Assembly: GCF_035083965.1 (NCBI RefSeq)
Contig: NC_089726.1
Location: 8,809,501 to 8,873,500 of the forward strand
Direction: 5' to 3'
Source of the DNA: Branchiostoma lanceolatum
Taxonomy: Eukaryota; Chordata; Leptocardii; Amphioxiformes; Branchiostomatidae
DNA length: 64,000 nt
The first letter of the stretch is position 1. Every line of letters starts with the position of its first letter. Of the stretch, positions 10,701 through 22,901 are shown piece after piece. Below the pieces are notes generated by a model. The model had not been told where the DNA came from, did no database searches, and saw nothing but the letters and a program-made list of their open reading frames with translations. The position numbers and the translations under genes were made by a program.

Positions 10701-13700
10701 TGAACATTCCTGCATTCACAGTATAAAAGCTACTAACCCTCGTCTGAATGAGAAGGAGAAGAGGCTGCTCAGTCTTGACAAATAGGGTCCCAGTGAAGTT
10801 GTGAGAAGCTGAAAGTGATCCGAAGGCATTTACATGAAATAAGTTGGGCCAGTATCAAAATACACAAAGGATTGAAAGTTCCTATCTATCAGTAGCAACT
10901 TAACATGTTGTTACCATATGAAGACCCCTTAAAAGTGATATCATATAATGTTAGGTAAATCATGATGATTGCTACATTCATTCTACTCATTACTGTAATT
11001 CTAATATTGACAGAGTAAAAATCATAATAGTGCTGAACAAACAGATAAAGAATGAATTGAAGCTCTACAGTCTACAAATAAGGAATTTACTGAATACAAA
11101 ATGTACATACATATTGTCCCCACTGAAAGGTGATGGTCTCGGGAAGAAAACCTGGAAAAGCAGCAATCAAAATAAGTCTTAGACATTTTTTTCATTACAT
11201 GCAACAATATTTCTATGTTGAAATGCATGTTTATGCCATATGTGCACATTGATCGTGACATTTGCACATTTTGAATGTTTCGACACTGAGGATGGCAACA
11301 CACTTCCCAGGTGGTTCTGCTGCAGTATCAGGGTCAAAACCAGGGGGCCCAAAATCGACCTTGACCTTCCTCTTGGCAACACCTACCTAGATACCAAATA
11401 TCATCTCAATCCATCCAGAGGTTCTTATGACAAGTTAATCTAACCACAAAAATCTGGAAACACAAACACACAGACAGACAGACACATCCAAAACAATATC
11501 TCCATTTCTCATGGAGATGATGAGATAACATTCTTACCTCCATTCATTAGGCAAACACTCCTTATCTTCAGCTGAGCAGCACTTTTGTCAGACGACTTTT
11601 GGCGGTCAAGAAACCTCCTCAGCAGCTCCAGAGCTACGGTGTCTCCGTAGTCATGGGACAAGATGTACACCTCCTTAACTTCCAGCGTCACAAGTAACCT
11701 CTCGATTATGGAGGCCTGCTCAAAGATGCTGTAGTCGTGGTCTAACTGAAAATCATCATAAAACAACAAAGTTCGCAATCTCCTACATGTATGCAATGAA
11801 AGGTTCAAATCAAGGATGCCTTGGGAAATGCATTTTACACCCGTCCTCTTTCCTGACTTGACTCAGGTGAAAATGAATAACTAAGTTATGGATAGGCACA
11901 TCCCCTTAAGTGGGATGTAAAGCCAGTCCCATGTTTGTACATCTTGAGCATGTTTAAGAACTGACTACACTTATTGAACTAGGGTAACAGTAGGCCTAAT
12001 TTACTTTTTACTTCCCAAACAGAATTGCCTGAATGATAAAAGTTGATGTTAACTTTAATTTGATGTGTTTTGTACTTACAGGTTTGTCACTTAATCCAAA
12101 CCCCAGTAAATCCGAGGCGATAACACGACCAAATCTTCCCTGCAGTCCTCCCCACACCTGTAGTAGAACAGGAAAAAGGGTCACTCATTCTTCAGGACTC
12201 TGACTTTAAGTGTAAAACAAGTATACAGTCAAAGCTACCCGAGGGACCGAAGTCGCGTTGGACAGGTGGTTGCCTTGAAGAGGATCGACTCTCAACATGT
12301 TTCCAAGTCAATGTGTTTTAATGTCAACTCTTAGCATTACATAGATTTTTGTCCGTCATGGTCTAAAAAGACCCCGATGTAACTACATGCTTGAAAAAGA
12401 GGACGGTCGGCATGGGCAGGGATTAGGCTCTGTGCGGTCCCAATACATGCCGGTCGTGGTCGACAGATGGTTGCAAGGCTCTCTGCTGCTAATTTCTGAT
12501 ACGTCCTACAGACTTTGAAGGGCTAATATGTATTGTAATATGTAATATCGTAGTATGCAACAACACAACAAAAACAGTGATGGTATGTCACATTTAAAAA
12601 ACATTAAATTTGTCTTTGAGGCTAATAAATGCCTGTCAGACAGGAACACAATAGATACACCATTCATTCATTTTCAAGTACATCTATGATTTTACATACT
12701 TGTAGAAATTAATGGAAGTCATGCACAGATGTGGTTGGTAAGAACATTGCTCCATAATCACCATACCTTGAGCCAGTCGTGGCTGGATGTAGGAAAGCCA
12801 TGGATGCAGAGAACAACATCATTCACTCTTCCCTTACCAGCCTCATCTGTAACACAAGGTGAACAATTAATAACTTTCATGATTTTCTAACAAACAAAAC
12901 AATGAAGCATACACTTAAAATGAAAATCAACAATGTTATATAACTCTCACTAACATTAATCCACCAGGTCACATAAATCTGCCACTTTATGAAACAGTGG
13001 ATTTGAGAAATCTCTATTGCAGCACCCCCAGGTATGCACAGTTTACTAATAGATATACAGGAGTGCATTATACTGAGGGACGTATCTTTTAAGGGTGGCA
13101 GAATTATGTATCCCGGTGGAATTATTCTAAACCAACACAAAACACCTTGGGGTCAATGACCTTACGGTCATACGTCTCAAAATTGAAGTTAGATATCAAA
13201 GGACTACTGTAATGGCCAAAACTGCCCAAGAACACCACTAAGGGGACCGATAAAGTCTGGTTTAGGTGAATATGTGGTCACTTAATGCTTGTGTCAATGG
13301 GAAAATTATCTAAGGAACCACCATAAAGTGGCCAAAAAGACCTGAGGTGGTCCTTATGTACAGGTGGTCACAGGTTTGACTGTAACATTATAGTACAAAT
13401 TTGCAACTTAGTGGCCATTCAAACAGAATGAAGATGGTTGGTAAGGTTATATGTATTACTTACCAGGGTAGACTACATTAAACTCTCCATGTAAACCAAT
13501 GCAAAACACCATGGGGCCAATGACCTTACGGTTATATGCTTCAAATCTGAAATTGGATACCCCAAACTATTACAAACTAAGTGCACAATTAAGTGGCCTC
13601 TCAGACATAGATCAAGGTCACAGTTATTGTAAAGTTACTCACCATGGTAGAAGACCTTGAACTCTCCGTGAGAAAAGAACTTGCCGGACTGTTTCCACTC

Positions 13701-13805
13701 CCTCAGCTGGGGTGAGAGGGTAGGGGCAGGGGAGTTCTGGAGACCCCAGACAAGGACCGCTGCAAACACACTTAATAAAACACCTCTCTTCCCAACCCAT
13801 GCCAT
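7655..13805 (-). CDS. MEST: MEST-type alpha/beta hydrolase, copy A
   Basis: Ten exons on the minus strand: 13643-13805, 12767-12846, 12080-12157, 11538-11745, 11111-11151, 10738-10808, 10346-10441, 9574-9650, 8491-8551, 7655-7799. All phases agree, giving 339 aa, close to human MEST (335 aa). MEST is a membrane-associated alpha/beta-fold hydrolase of the epoxide-hydrolase/dehalogenase type with no agreed substrate. Visible features are an N-terminal membrane anchor (LLSVFAAVLVW), an oxyanion motif HGFPTSSHDW, a nucleophile elbow SHDYGD (Asp nucleophile), an acid-loop motif YGPADPVNTP and a catalytic-His motif IGHYPHVEDP. The start at MAWVGK was chosen over the upstream ATG at 13826 because it aligns with copy B. 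Exon 11538-11745 is the fusion of two exons that stay separate in copy B (131+77=208 nt). MEST is imprinted in mammals, but nothing here bears on that. Confidence 0.92.
8264..8449. mobile_element. 186-bp hairpin MITE in the last intron of MEST copy A
   Basis: The terminal inverted repeat ATAGTAGTGGGCAACCTCAA is answered at the other end by TTGAGGTTGTCCACGACTAT. Arms of about 75 bp fold over a central loop of about 30 bp. The element is flanked by a 14-bp direct repeat TGGCAACTAAGTTG at 8250-8263 and 8450-8463. It has no coding capacity. Confidence 0.75.
9310..9490 (+). mobile_element. MITE family 1, about 180 bp, copy 1
   Basis: This is one of three copies in the window (also 12950-13135 reversed and 50225-50395). 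Shared blocks include CAAACAGATCTCCAACCCAA, TAATGCACTCCTG and CTAGAGATCTCTCAAACC. The ends are inverted, of the type ATTCCACC-GG-ACATAATTC-GCCAC. It lies in an intron of MEST copy A. Confidence 0.75.
12950..13135 (-). mobile_element. MITE family 1, copy 2 (reversed)
   Basis: This is the reverse-complement copy of the element at 9310-9490. It has the inverted ends TCCACCAGGTCACATAAATC and GGTGGCAGAATTATGTATCC. It lies in intron 1 of MEST copy A. Confidence 0.75.
13200..13385. repeat. Dispersed GTGGTCAC-type repeat
   Basis: This contains AAGAACACCACTAAGGGGACCGATAAAGTC, in which the halves pair with later ACCACCATAAAGTGGCC and TGGTCACAGGTTTGACTGTA. Similar text (TGGTCAC..ACAGGTTTGACTGTA, GACCACC) recurs at 30640-30910, 38285-38410 and 62035-62200, and as a fragment at 35665-35705. 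It is probably a non-autonomous DNA transposon family. Confidence 0.5.
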
Positions 13806-14392
13806 AACTGTAACACGAAGTATCAAATGATATGCACAGGATGATAAAATGAAAGCTGTAACAAGATTTCAGTTAGTCTTGTGACTAACCATTACCACTG
13901 GGCCCCTTAGCAATGTGAGTGACTGTACTTAGCTTTCACAGCTTGTTTGTTTTTCAGGTTCAATGACCTTATGGTCAATGATCTAATGGACACTGATGTG
14001 TAACATAATAGGATCTTTAGTTGTACAAAACAAACATGTAGTAATCTTACGCTCACACATTGTAACATTACATCAGGACTCAGGATAATGAATGAAACTT
14101 GTAACAAAATTAGCCACTCTAACAGGAAAAACATGTAGATACTTCCAGTGCATTTTTTGTGTTCATAATTGCAAAGACAATGTATCCATTTTAAATGCAT
14201 ATTAGACCTGGATGAGTTTGGGTGAGTTTGAGAGAAGTGTTTTGGGTAACAGCTTGTTTTGTTTGCCCTTCAGCTGTAAGGTTCAATTCTCCAAAGGTCA
14301 GTGACATTTGTACACATATGGGATCTCACCATCAGTGTCTAGGAAATTGGCCAACAATACATCCATTGAGACAAAATAGTTAACATTTCTTT

Positions 14393-15108
14393 ATTTCATT
14401 CCAGTAATATATAAAATCAAATTTCTGAATGCATCACATACAGATTATATGCAAATCCCCCTCAATACCTTTAACTAAACTTAACACAAAAAGCTTGATT
14501 TCGGGTATTACTAATCATATCTCTGCTGTTACTTTATCAATTTCACCACATTGTATGTCATTTGAAAGCTTTATCATACTTAGCAAGATGTCTCTTGTTT
14601 TTTCAGGTGATTGGCAGTGTGTTTCATATCATCGAGGATTCGTTAGAGATACAATAGATCCACCATCCATCCATCCATTCATTTTCAAGTACAGCACTGG
14701 CGGTGTTATATGTACAAGAAGCAGAATATAGTATCATTGTAACTGACCTCTAACCTCCAAAAAAGTATTATGTTACTCTGTAGTTAATGCGAGTTGTAGT
14801 CATCTGTATGTACGTGCTGTGTTTTGCACTTTTGTAATCATGTGTTTGTATGATCTGTGTTTTTATGAATCCAGGAATTTTCCAAGTCAACTTCAATGAA
14901 TTTCCAATAAAACATCAAACTGATTTGACACAGATAGGTTAACTTTGACTCACTATGTTCTATGGGTTTAAAAGCCCATGCAGCTGCTATATTAAGAAAC
15001 AATCGTTTTAGAATGTTTTAGAACATTGTTGATATATCATCTGCTGTTCTGTCCATGGTGCTGATTGCTTTTCCACAAAAAAGGCCCCTCATCAGTTTAC
15101 TCTGTCCG
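14393..15108 (-). other. Probable 3' UTR of MEST copy B
   Basis: Downstream of the copy B stop there is no further coding similarity. Read on the minus strand, an AATAAAG hexamer lies near 14391-14396 in an AT-rich context typical of a transcript end. The cleavage site is not proven. Confidence 0.35.
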
Positions 15109-18100
15109 TTATGTCTCGCCTGTAGCTTGAGACTGTGTAAGGGGAGAAACCCTCTCCAGAAATCCAAAATACGCCATGAGGACGGCCATGGGGTCTTCCC
15201 AGTGTGGATAGTGGCCGATGTGCTCGTCTAGAACTGTGATGGTTGCTTGTGGGAGCAGCTCTCTAAAAAAATTAAAGGCATGAAATGGCAGCAAATAAAG
15301 AAGGAACACATTATTTACTGGTATGATAATTAGGACATTATTATCTTATGTAAGGTTTCTGTAATTCCATATCAACATTGTGGGAGACTATATCTTACAG
15401 GTATAGCTATAGCTTACCCCTACATTTTGGAAAATTATCATAAATCCAGGGAAGGATCAGTTTTTAAAAATTCATAATGACAGAAATGCTTCATTCCAAG
15501 AAACTGAAGCATTGAGGTGGCAACAGACTTAGCTACTGAGTACAGCAAAGGATTAAAACTACATGTAACAAATAAAACAGAATAATAAAATGTACATTCT
15601 ACATTACAAGATTTAAATAAAAAGTTAACATGAAAACAAATAATATGATTAAAGCATGTAAACAATGTTATCATCACCTGTATCTGTCTGCAAAGACTGG
15701 TGGGTTGACTGGGTCAGCTGGGCCATAGATCATGTGTACTGTGGATAATATAGGAGGTCAGTTCAGTCATACAGAGCCTTTTTTAGAAGAGTAGAGCACA
15801 TGGCAGTAGAAGTTCATGGGTAACCGTTATAGTTTCTAAAGCATTGGATAATTTGCTGGTGTTCTTTATGTTGTTTTTATGTAGCTAATCATCATTACAC
15901 GTTTGACATCTTACCTTTAACCAAATGACTATAAGTATAACTGCCAATCTTACGAAAAGACCATTGACAGACAGTGATATAAAATCCCAAATAGATACAT
16001 GTAGCTGCCACCCAAAGAGAGAAAAGGTTTTCCAACCTGGAACAGTAGACTTCTGCAGTGCCCCCACCCATGCCTCTCTGTTCACACGCCGCTCAGAAAC
16101 ATACTGGAGCAAACTATCGTCAAACAAAACAGTCTAGTTTACATGTAAACCATGTACACAATTATGTGTTTCTTGCTTTGGGAGTTATAGGTCAGTTTTC
16201 ATATTATTCACCTCCAAAAGGACTATTATTGCCATAAAACAGGATGACTAGCACACTGCTATACTGTTTTTTTTAAAATCTAAACGTGACTGTATTGTTT
16301 CGGGACTCCAAACCATCTCTTCATCTACTAGGATGACTTCAAACAAGTAGAATGTGTATGCCTCCTAATCTTTCTTTGATTATGAGAAGTATGATGTACA
16401 ATAATGTACAAATACAGGAACATTTCTGTGCAACACATATTTCATCTTAATTCTCATCACCAAAGAAAGATTATATATTGTTTGTTTATTCAACAGAATT
16501 TCAACTAAATTTGCAAGAGCTCACCCAGGCATGACAAGATTGCCTTCATTCCACCGCAAGAGTGCCCAAAAATCAACAAAGTCCATCGATGCCGGCTGAG
16601 TGTCGGGACCAAAGACCTTTCCAAAGCTGTCAAAACAAAGAGAGTTCCTAACTTATCATTTGCAAATGGTTAAAAATCTTTTGTATGTTTTAAGGAAAAT
16701 TTGAAAATTATGAAGTAAACAACACAATGGCACCAAATAACAACATATTTAATGTGATGAATCACAAGAAACATTGCCAAATACAAATGTACATGTATGT
16801 GAAATAATGGAAATAGAATCAAGCATTATAAAACAACCATATTTCAAAAATGCCAACCTGTTTTTGAATGTATAGTAGTTGAACAGCCTTGCTAAAGGTG
16901 CAAGCCATGGATTCAGCATGAGCTGAAATTCAAATGTGTTTTCAGCTTTATCACTACTATAATAGTGAACAAAATTGTTTGAGAACCTAATTAACATTCT
17001 AGATAATGAAGTTATGTAGTCAGCATCCTAGCATCAAAATATACTTATGATTAAAAGTGTTCACTTGGTTGAAAGCATCAATGCCTTTTGAGATGCTATC
17101 ACAAGTCTGTCTTACATAATAAGGTTTACACAAACGTGTGCTCTATAAAGCTTCCAATTTTTTAGTGCTGCAGTTAGCATCATATTCTAGATTCCAATTC
17201 TTATGACATGGCATTCGATAACTGTAACATTACATGCAATTGCATCATCTTTGATGTCATTACAATAGTACACTGAGTTGAAGAGACATACTTTCTGAGA
17301 GAATGTTGCATGATGGGTCTCAGGAAATACTCCTACAAAAACAGTAAGAGAGCCAGGGCTCAAGCACAGTGAAGAAAAGAAAAAAAAGCACATACACGTT
17401 GGCCCCAAAGAGGAAAGTTCGTCTCTGGAAACACACCTGGAGTTAAGGACCATGCTGTTAATGTACTCTTTAGTTCAACAAGGTATCAGTTTAGACAGTA
17501 TGTCGTATCACTTTACACAGTCATGAATTTGTCTCTTTTTACAAAATAATCTACTTGGCAGTTACATTTTGTACATGAAAGGGCTTGTCTCCACCCCACT
17601 TAAAAGTAAATGGATAGTCAATCTTGCAATAGATTAATATTACAAGTCACAAGTTCTACAGCTGTTGAATGAATGACAGACCGATTCTAGTGACATCCTC
17701 GAAGATTCAGCTTTACGTCTTTAAATGTCATTTTACATTAGACGTCCCGATAGATAGATTCTACATGACAAGTTAAACTTAAGGAGAGCAAAACTGCCCA
17801 AAAGAAAATCATAGATCCAGGAACATTCTTTTGTCATTCTGGTGTTCCTTTCAATAGCATTCCAATGCAAATGGTATATATATAGAAATAAATTTAAAAA
17901 AAAAAGGAAGTTCAAGCAGATCTTACTAATAGATACAATTACAGAATCACAGACCATATTGCATAATAAATATGTTGCTTTTCATATTAAGGTAGGTATT
18001 ATTGAAGCAAATACCTCCATTCATCAGACATAAACTCTTGATTTTCAGGTACTGTGCACCCTTACTGGAGGACTTCTGACGATACAGAAACCTGCAGGGA

Positions 18101-21100
18101 CAATAAAAACGCATCATAACGCAGCAAAAGAACTCTATTCATAAACACTTCAGATTACATAATTGTAACGTTCAAGGACAATTCAAACACTTAAAATTAA
18201 CTTAATCATATACAGTATGTGAACTTTGTTGTTGTTTTGATGTTATTGTTGCCATTGTTGTTGATAGCAATGTTAAATCCTAAGCCTAAGTAGAGAGTGA
18301 GTTGTCAAGAATACATCAGATATCCAAGATAAATCTATCAGAACTTTGATCATACTGTATAATAATCTTTACTTTTGCTATGTTTTGTTTTGACCCTTAC
18401 TCCTCACTCATGACCTCAATGAAAAGTGGTCTGGAGGCCTATTTGAGCTTCTTGAAGGTTCAAACAAAACTATGTACACTTGGTTCAGTAGGTCTGCAAA
18501 GCAAAAGTAATTCCCCTGACCTTCTGAGAAGTTCCTGTGCTACAGTATCCCCAAGGTCATGTGATAGGATGTGCACCTCCTCCACTGCTAGCATCTTTAA
18601 CAACCTCTCTACGATGGATGCCTGCTCGGAGACCGTGTAGTTGTGGCCATACTGTAGTTTAATTATAAAAAATGAAAATCATCAGTAGTCATCAACTTGA
18701 CAGGAGGCTATGTTTGTTTGTTGGTCTGTTTATTTGTTTGTGAGCTGAAAATTAGATTGTTACAAAGATGCCTATCATATGGATTTTTTATGATTTCTAG
18801 ATCGTGGGTAGGTCTTGGGCCCCTGGAAGCTTCCTTAAAAAAATATAGTCCATGAAGGAAACTATGCTGCCTTGGTAAGCAATTGCACTATACGTGTGAG
18901 TGGTTTGCTGTTGTTTTTACAGCTGCATAGTAAAATACATTTTGCTGAAAATGCTTTTGTACTCACCGGTTTGTAACTGAAGCCCAGACCGAGCATGTCA
19001 GAGGCAATGACACGACCAAACCTTCCATTTAGCCCTTCCCATACCTGAAAAGTAAAGGACAGCAGTGACATGAGTCATATTCCTGATGTGGTTATCATTG
19101 AAAAATAAAGGGTACTTATTGATTGATTAATTGATTGATTGATCAACTAATTGAATAATTAGATGGAGAGAACTAGTCTCACTGGCCAACCAACACCAAT
19201 GACAGGTTTAAAACCAGTCTGATAGGCCAATCAGCACCAAGGACAGGTTTCGAACTAGTCTTACTTTACTGGCCAATGAACAACAAGGACAGGTTCAAAA
19301 CCAGTGTCACTGGCTAATCATAACCAAGGACAGGTTCAACACCGGTCCGATCAACCAATCATCGGCAAGGACATGTACCGCTACTGTTAGCAACATTACC
19401 TTGGCAAAGTCGTAGCTGGCAGTGGGAAAGCCATGGACACATAAAAGAACATCCTCTGGTCTTCCTGTTCCATTCACATCTGCAAGAAGGAAAAAATAGC
19501 AGCAAAAAGAGATCTCACTGCTATTCTCAGGTCTATATTCTAGTAGTAGAGATTCAAAACTAACAGGAAAGAATATTAAGGTACAAACATCGATTGGTCA
19601 GAATCAGAATGCCAGTTTTTGTAGGTAAAACTTAGCCTCCGTTGCAGTCCTTTTCCCTGCAGCAGTTTTTTTTTTTTTTGGGGGGGGGGGGGGCGCCGCG
19701 TATCTGCTTGGGATCCCGTATCCGCCGTGCCTCTGTGTCTGCTGCTGGGGCAGACACAGGGTCTATATAGCCTCCGTTGCAGTCCTTTTCCCCGCAGCGT
19801 GTTTTTTTTTCAATTTTTTTTTTGGGGGGGGGGGGGGCGCCACGTATCTGCTTGGGATCCCGTATCCGCCGTGCCTCTGTGTCCGCTATAGACCCTGTGT
19901 CCGCTGCTGGGGAAGGACTGCGTTTTGTCGCTTCCAGCAAAGGCCCATCAAAAATCACTTATCACCATTGCCATGGATGTGCGAACTTCCCGTAATAAAC
20001 ACGGCCAGCGCGGGGAAATCTTCATGCCCCTTTGAGCAGCGACAACGTTCTAACGGTTGCCGGGATGTCTTTTCAAAACACGACGGACGGACACCTAAAT
20101 GAACGAACCTTTCGCATTTTTTCCTTCGTACATCCATCGAAGTTGCTATAATGATTTTGTGCTTTTCGTGCAAGGAAACGTGGCTCAAACATGTCTCACA
20201 AAGCGTGAGAAAGGGGTCCCCCGAAAGTGCGAAATGGAACGAAATGGAACGAAATGGAACGAAATGGAACGAAATGGAACGAAATGGAACGAAATGGAAC
20301 GAAATGGAACGAAATGGAACGAAATGGAACGAAATGGAACGAAATGGAACGAACTAAAACATGTGTTACATTATGAAATGTAATACCAGTAGATAGCGAA
20401 ATATAAGGAACGTTGTAACATTCACAGTAGACGGGAACAGGAAGCAAATACATAATATAACGTGTTTTATTTCTTGAATCTGTTTGATGATATTAAATAC
20501 AACGTTTTTGCCGCGTTTGCGTGGCTAGATTCTTCCCTGAAAATGGGAGCGCCGCGTGCAAAGAGATCCACCGCTCTTCCTTTGTGTTTACCAACGATCT
20601 GCAAATGAACTGCTGAAAATAGCAGGGAAAACAAGTAAACGGAACTGAGTATCAAAGTAAGGACTAGATTATACAGAAGTTGGTGGTAACATTGCATCTC
20701 ATAATTCAACAAGAGGGCATGAGGCAAGCGTAATTTTTTTTATTTATAAAGTGTGTTTGCGTGTTGCAAATGGAGCCCCGCATGCAAATGACCGCCAATG
20801 TTGCCAGCGCATCGGAACTGTGTACGTGAGTGTGCTACCGACAGGTTGAATCAAACTCCGACTTCCAAGTTTTATTTACATACGGTTTTAGTCCATAACT
20901 AGTACGTATCATATGCATATCTCCGCAACAACGATTTTTATACAACCAATTGTTCGGCTGGTCGGCTGTCGGAGAATGGACCCCTTCGCTAATGATATGC
21001 AAATGCAGCTCTGCGCTGCGTCACCAATGTAAAATTTCACACTCCATTCAACCACGGACGTGGACTGAGAACTACCTCTGGAGACATTTCTGCTTACTTG

Positions 21101-22901
21101 TTCACGACAAAACAAAGGGAGGGTGTGAACGAGCAGGATGTGTATTTCACAGTTAACACAACACGTAAACACGCTGTATGCATAATGAAATTACGCTTGC
21201 CTCATGCCCTCTTGGTGAATTAGGAGATGCAATGTTACCACAAACTTATGTATAATCTAGTCCTTACTTCGATACTCAGTTCCATTTGCTGGTTTTCGCT
21301 GCTATTTGCAGCAGTTCATTTGCAGATAGTTGGCAAAATCAAGGAAGAGCGGCCGAGCGCTTTGCACGCGGCTCTCCCATTTTCAGGGAAGAATCTAGCC
21401 ACACAAACGCGGCAAAAACGTTGTATTTAATATTACCAAATAGATTCAAGAAATAACACACGGTATATTATGTATTTGCTTCCTGTTCCCGTCTACTGTG
21501 AATGTTACAACGTTCCTTGTATTTCGCTATCTACTGGTATTACATTTCATAATGTTACATATGTTTTAGTTCGTTCCATTTCGTTCCATTTCGTTCCATT
21601 TCGTTCCATTTCGTTTCATTTCGTTCCATTTCGTTCCATTTCGTTCCATTTCGTTCCATTTCGTTCCATTTCGTTCCATTTCGTTCCATTTCGTTCCATT
21701 TCGTTCCATTTCGTTCCATTTCGTTCCATTTCGTTCCATTTCGCACTTTCGGGGGACCGTGAGAAAGCTGCAATATTTTCTCCGCGCACGCTGCGCTAGA
21801 CAATGGCCGATCATAATCTAACCCCTGACCCTTTGTTGTCTTCTCTGTCGTATAAGAAACACTCTAATTATAAGATCTCTTAGCTACGACGGCTGAATCC
21901 ACAGAAGATATCAGCGATAGAAAGAAACATCAGGCCACATTTCAGACAATTTGTAACTCGACTTTGAAGACAACATGATAATCATTTGCAAGGAAGCATG
22001 CGTCACTTCACGTGGGCTTTGTGCAACGTAACATTTGAATTGCTTCTCGTGGTAGTGTGAATTACTTCTCCCGGTAGTGTTAATTACTTCTCGCGGATAC
22101 ATTAATTGCCTTTGCTGGAAGCGACAAAACGCAGTCCTTCCCCAGCAGCGGACACAGGGTCTATAGCGGACACAGAGGCACGGCGGATACGGGATCCCAA
22201 GCAGATACGTGGCGCCCCCCCCCCCAAAAAAAAAAATTGAAAAAAAACACGCTGCGGGGAAAAGGACTGCAACGGAGGCTAGGGTCTATAGCGGACACAG
22301 AGGCACGGCGGATACGGGATCCCAAGCAGATAAGCGGCGCCCCCCCCCAAAAAAAATTGAGAAAAAAAAAACGCTGCGGGGAAAAGGACTGCAACGGAGG
22401 CTATGTTTCATTACCCTAGTGGCCACGACTAGTTAGTGTATATGGGGTCATTGACCCAAAGGTCATTAATTAACATTGAGGTAAAGATCTGGAAGAGAAG
22501 AAAAAACTTAACGATCTATACACCTGACTGAAAGATAAACAGTTTGAACATCAGTAATCATTACAATCTGCCCCAGTTACTATATCATCACTACTAATCA
22601 TTCAATCATTTACTACGTCATGGAACCTAAAGTGTCAATAACCTTTAGGTCATCTCATCAGTTAATCTCATTTTGGAGAAATAATTGGAAGGGGGCAGGG
22701 AAACAATTTCTGTCAAAGCTGATGATCCGGGCTCTTACCTTGGTAGAAAATCTTGAAATCCCCGTGTGAGAAAAACCTGCCGGTTCTCTTCCACTCCCTG
22801 AGCTCGAATGACAGAGGGGGACCGGGGTAGTTCAGGTAGGCCCACACCAGGATGGCTGTGAACACACTCAGCAGAAACGTGGTCTTCCCGCCAAGTGCCA
22901 T
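15109..22901 (-). CDS. MEST: MEST-type alpha/beta hydrolase, copy B
   Basis: Eleven exons on the minus strand: 22739-22901, 19400-19479, 18967-19044, 18521-18651, 18015-18091, 17292-17332, 16858-16922, 16525-16626, 16037-16113, 15678-15738, 15109-15262. Phases agree throughout, giving 342 aa. It is the tandem paralogue of copy A, and most exon lengths are identical (163, 80, 78, 41, 77 and 61 nt). Features are an N-terminal membrane anchor (FLLSVFTAILVWAY), HGFPTASYDF, a nucleophile elbow SHDLGD, YGPADPVNPP and a catalytic-His block IGHYPHWEDP. The residue after the Asp nucleophile is Leu, where copy A and mammalian MEST have Tyr. Intron 1 (19480-22738) is enlarged by a nested transposon. The start ATG at 22901 fits a type II or signal-anchor N-terminus. 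The 5' end faces the BTB zinc-finger gene. Confidence 0.92.
19165..19375 (-). repeat. Degenerate minisatellite, unit about 55 bp, about 4 copies
   Basis: The block GGCCAATCAGCACCAAGGACAGGTTT..AACCAGTC repeats about four times in an intron of MEST copy B. On the other strand the core reads CTGTCCTTGGTGCTGATTGG. This is nearly the same as a core repeated five times around an exon at 51.2-52.6 kb. Confidence 0.65.
19635..22401. mobile_element. Outer DNA transposon with long inverted arms, non-autonomous
   Basis: The termini GCCTCCGTTGCAGTCCTTTT and its reverse complement are flanked by TA on both sides (19633-19634, 22402-22403), compatible with a Tc1/mariner-type TA target. Arms of about 300 bp run 19635-19948 and 22106-22401 and include a subterminal block duplicated within each arm, with G/C and A/T homopolymers. 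No transposase frame is visible. A second element, 20214-21758, is inserted inside it. Everything sits in intron 1 of MEST copy B. Confidence 0.75.
20214..21758. mobile_element. Nested hAT-like foldback element with satellite arms
   Basis: The ends GGTCCCCCGAAAGTGCGAAA and its reverse complement are flanked by the direct repeat GTGAGAAAG (20205-20213, 21759-21767), an 8-9 bp target duplication. Each arm carries a 10-bp satellite, GAAATGGAAC, with 12 units at 20231-20350 and 17 inverted units at 21571-21740. The arms then continue in inverted similarity to about 20767 and 21157 around a loop of about 400 bp. There is no coding region. Open frames over the satellite are repeat artefacts. Confidence 0.8.

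Noticed and set aside
20099..21814. Frames rich in NEMERNGTKW or SISFHFVPFR
   Set aside because: These are translations of the GAAATGGAAC satellite in the inverted arms of a transposon, with no domain or splice evidence.
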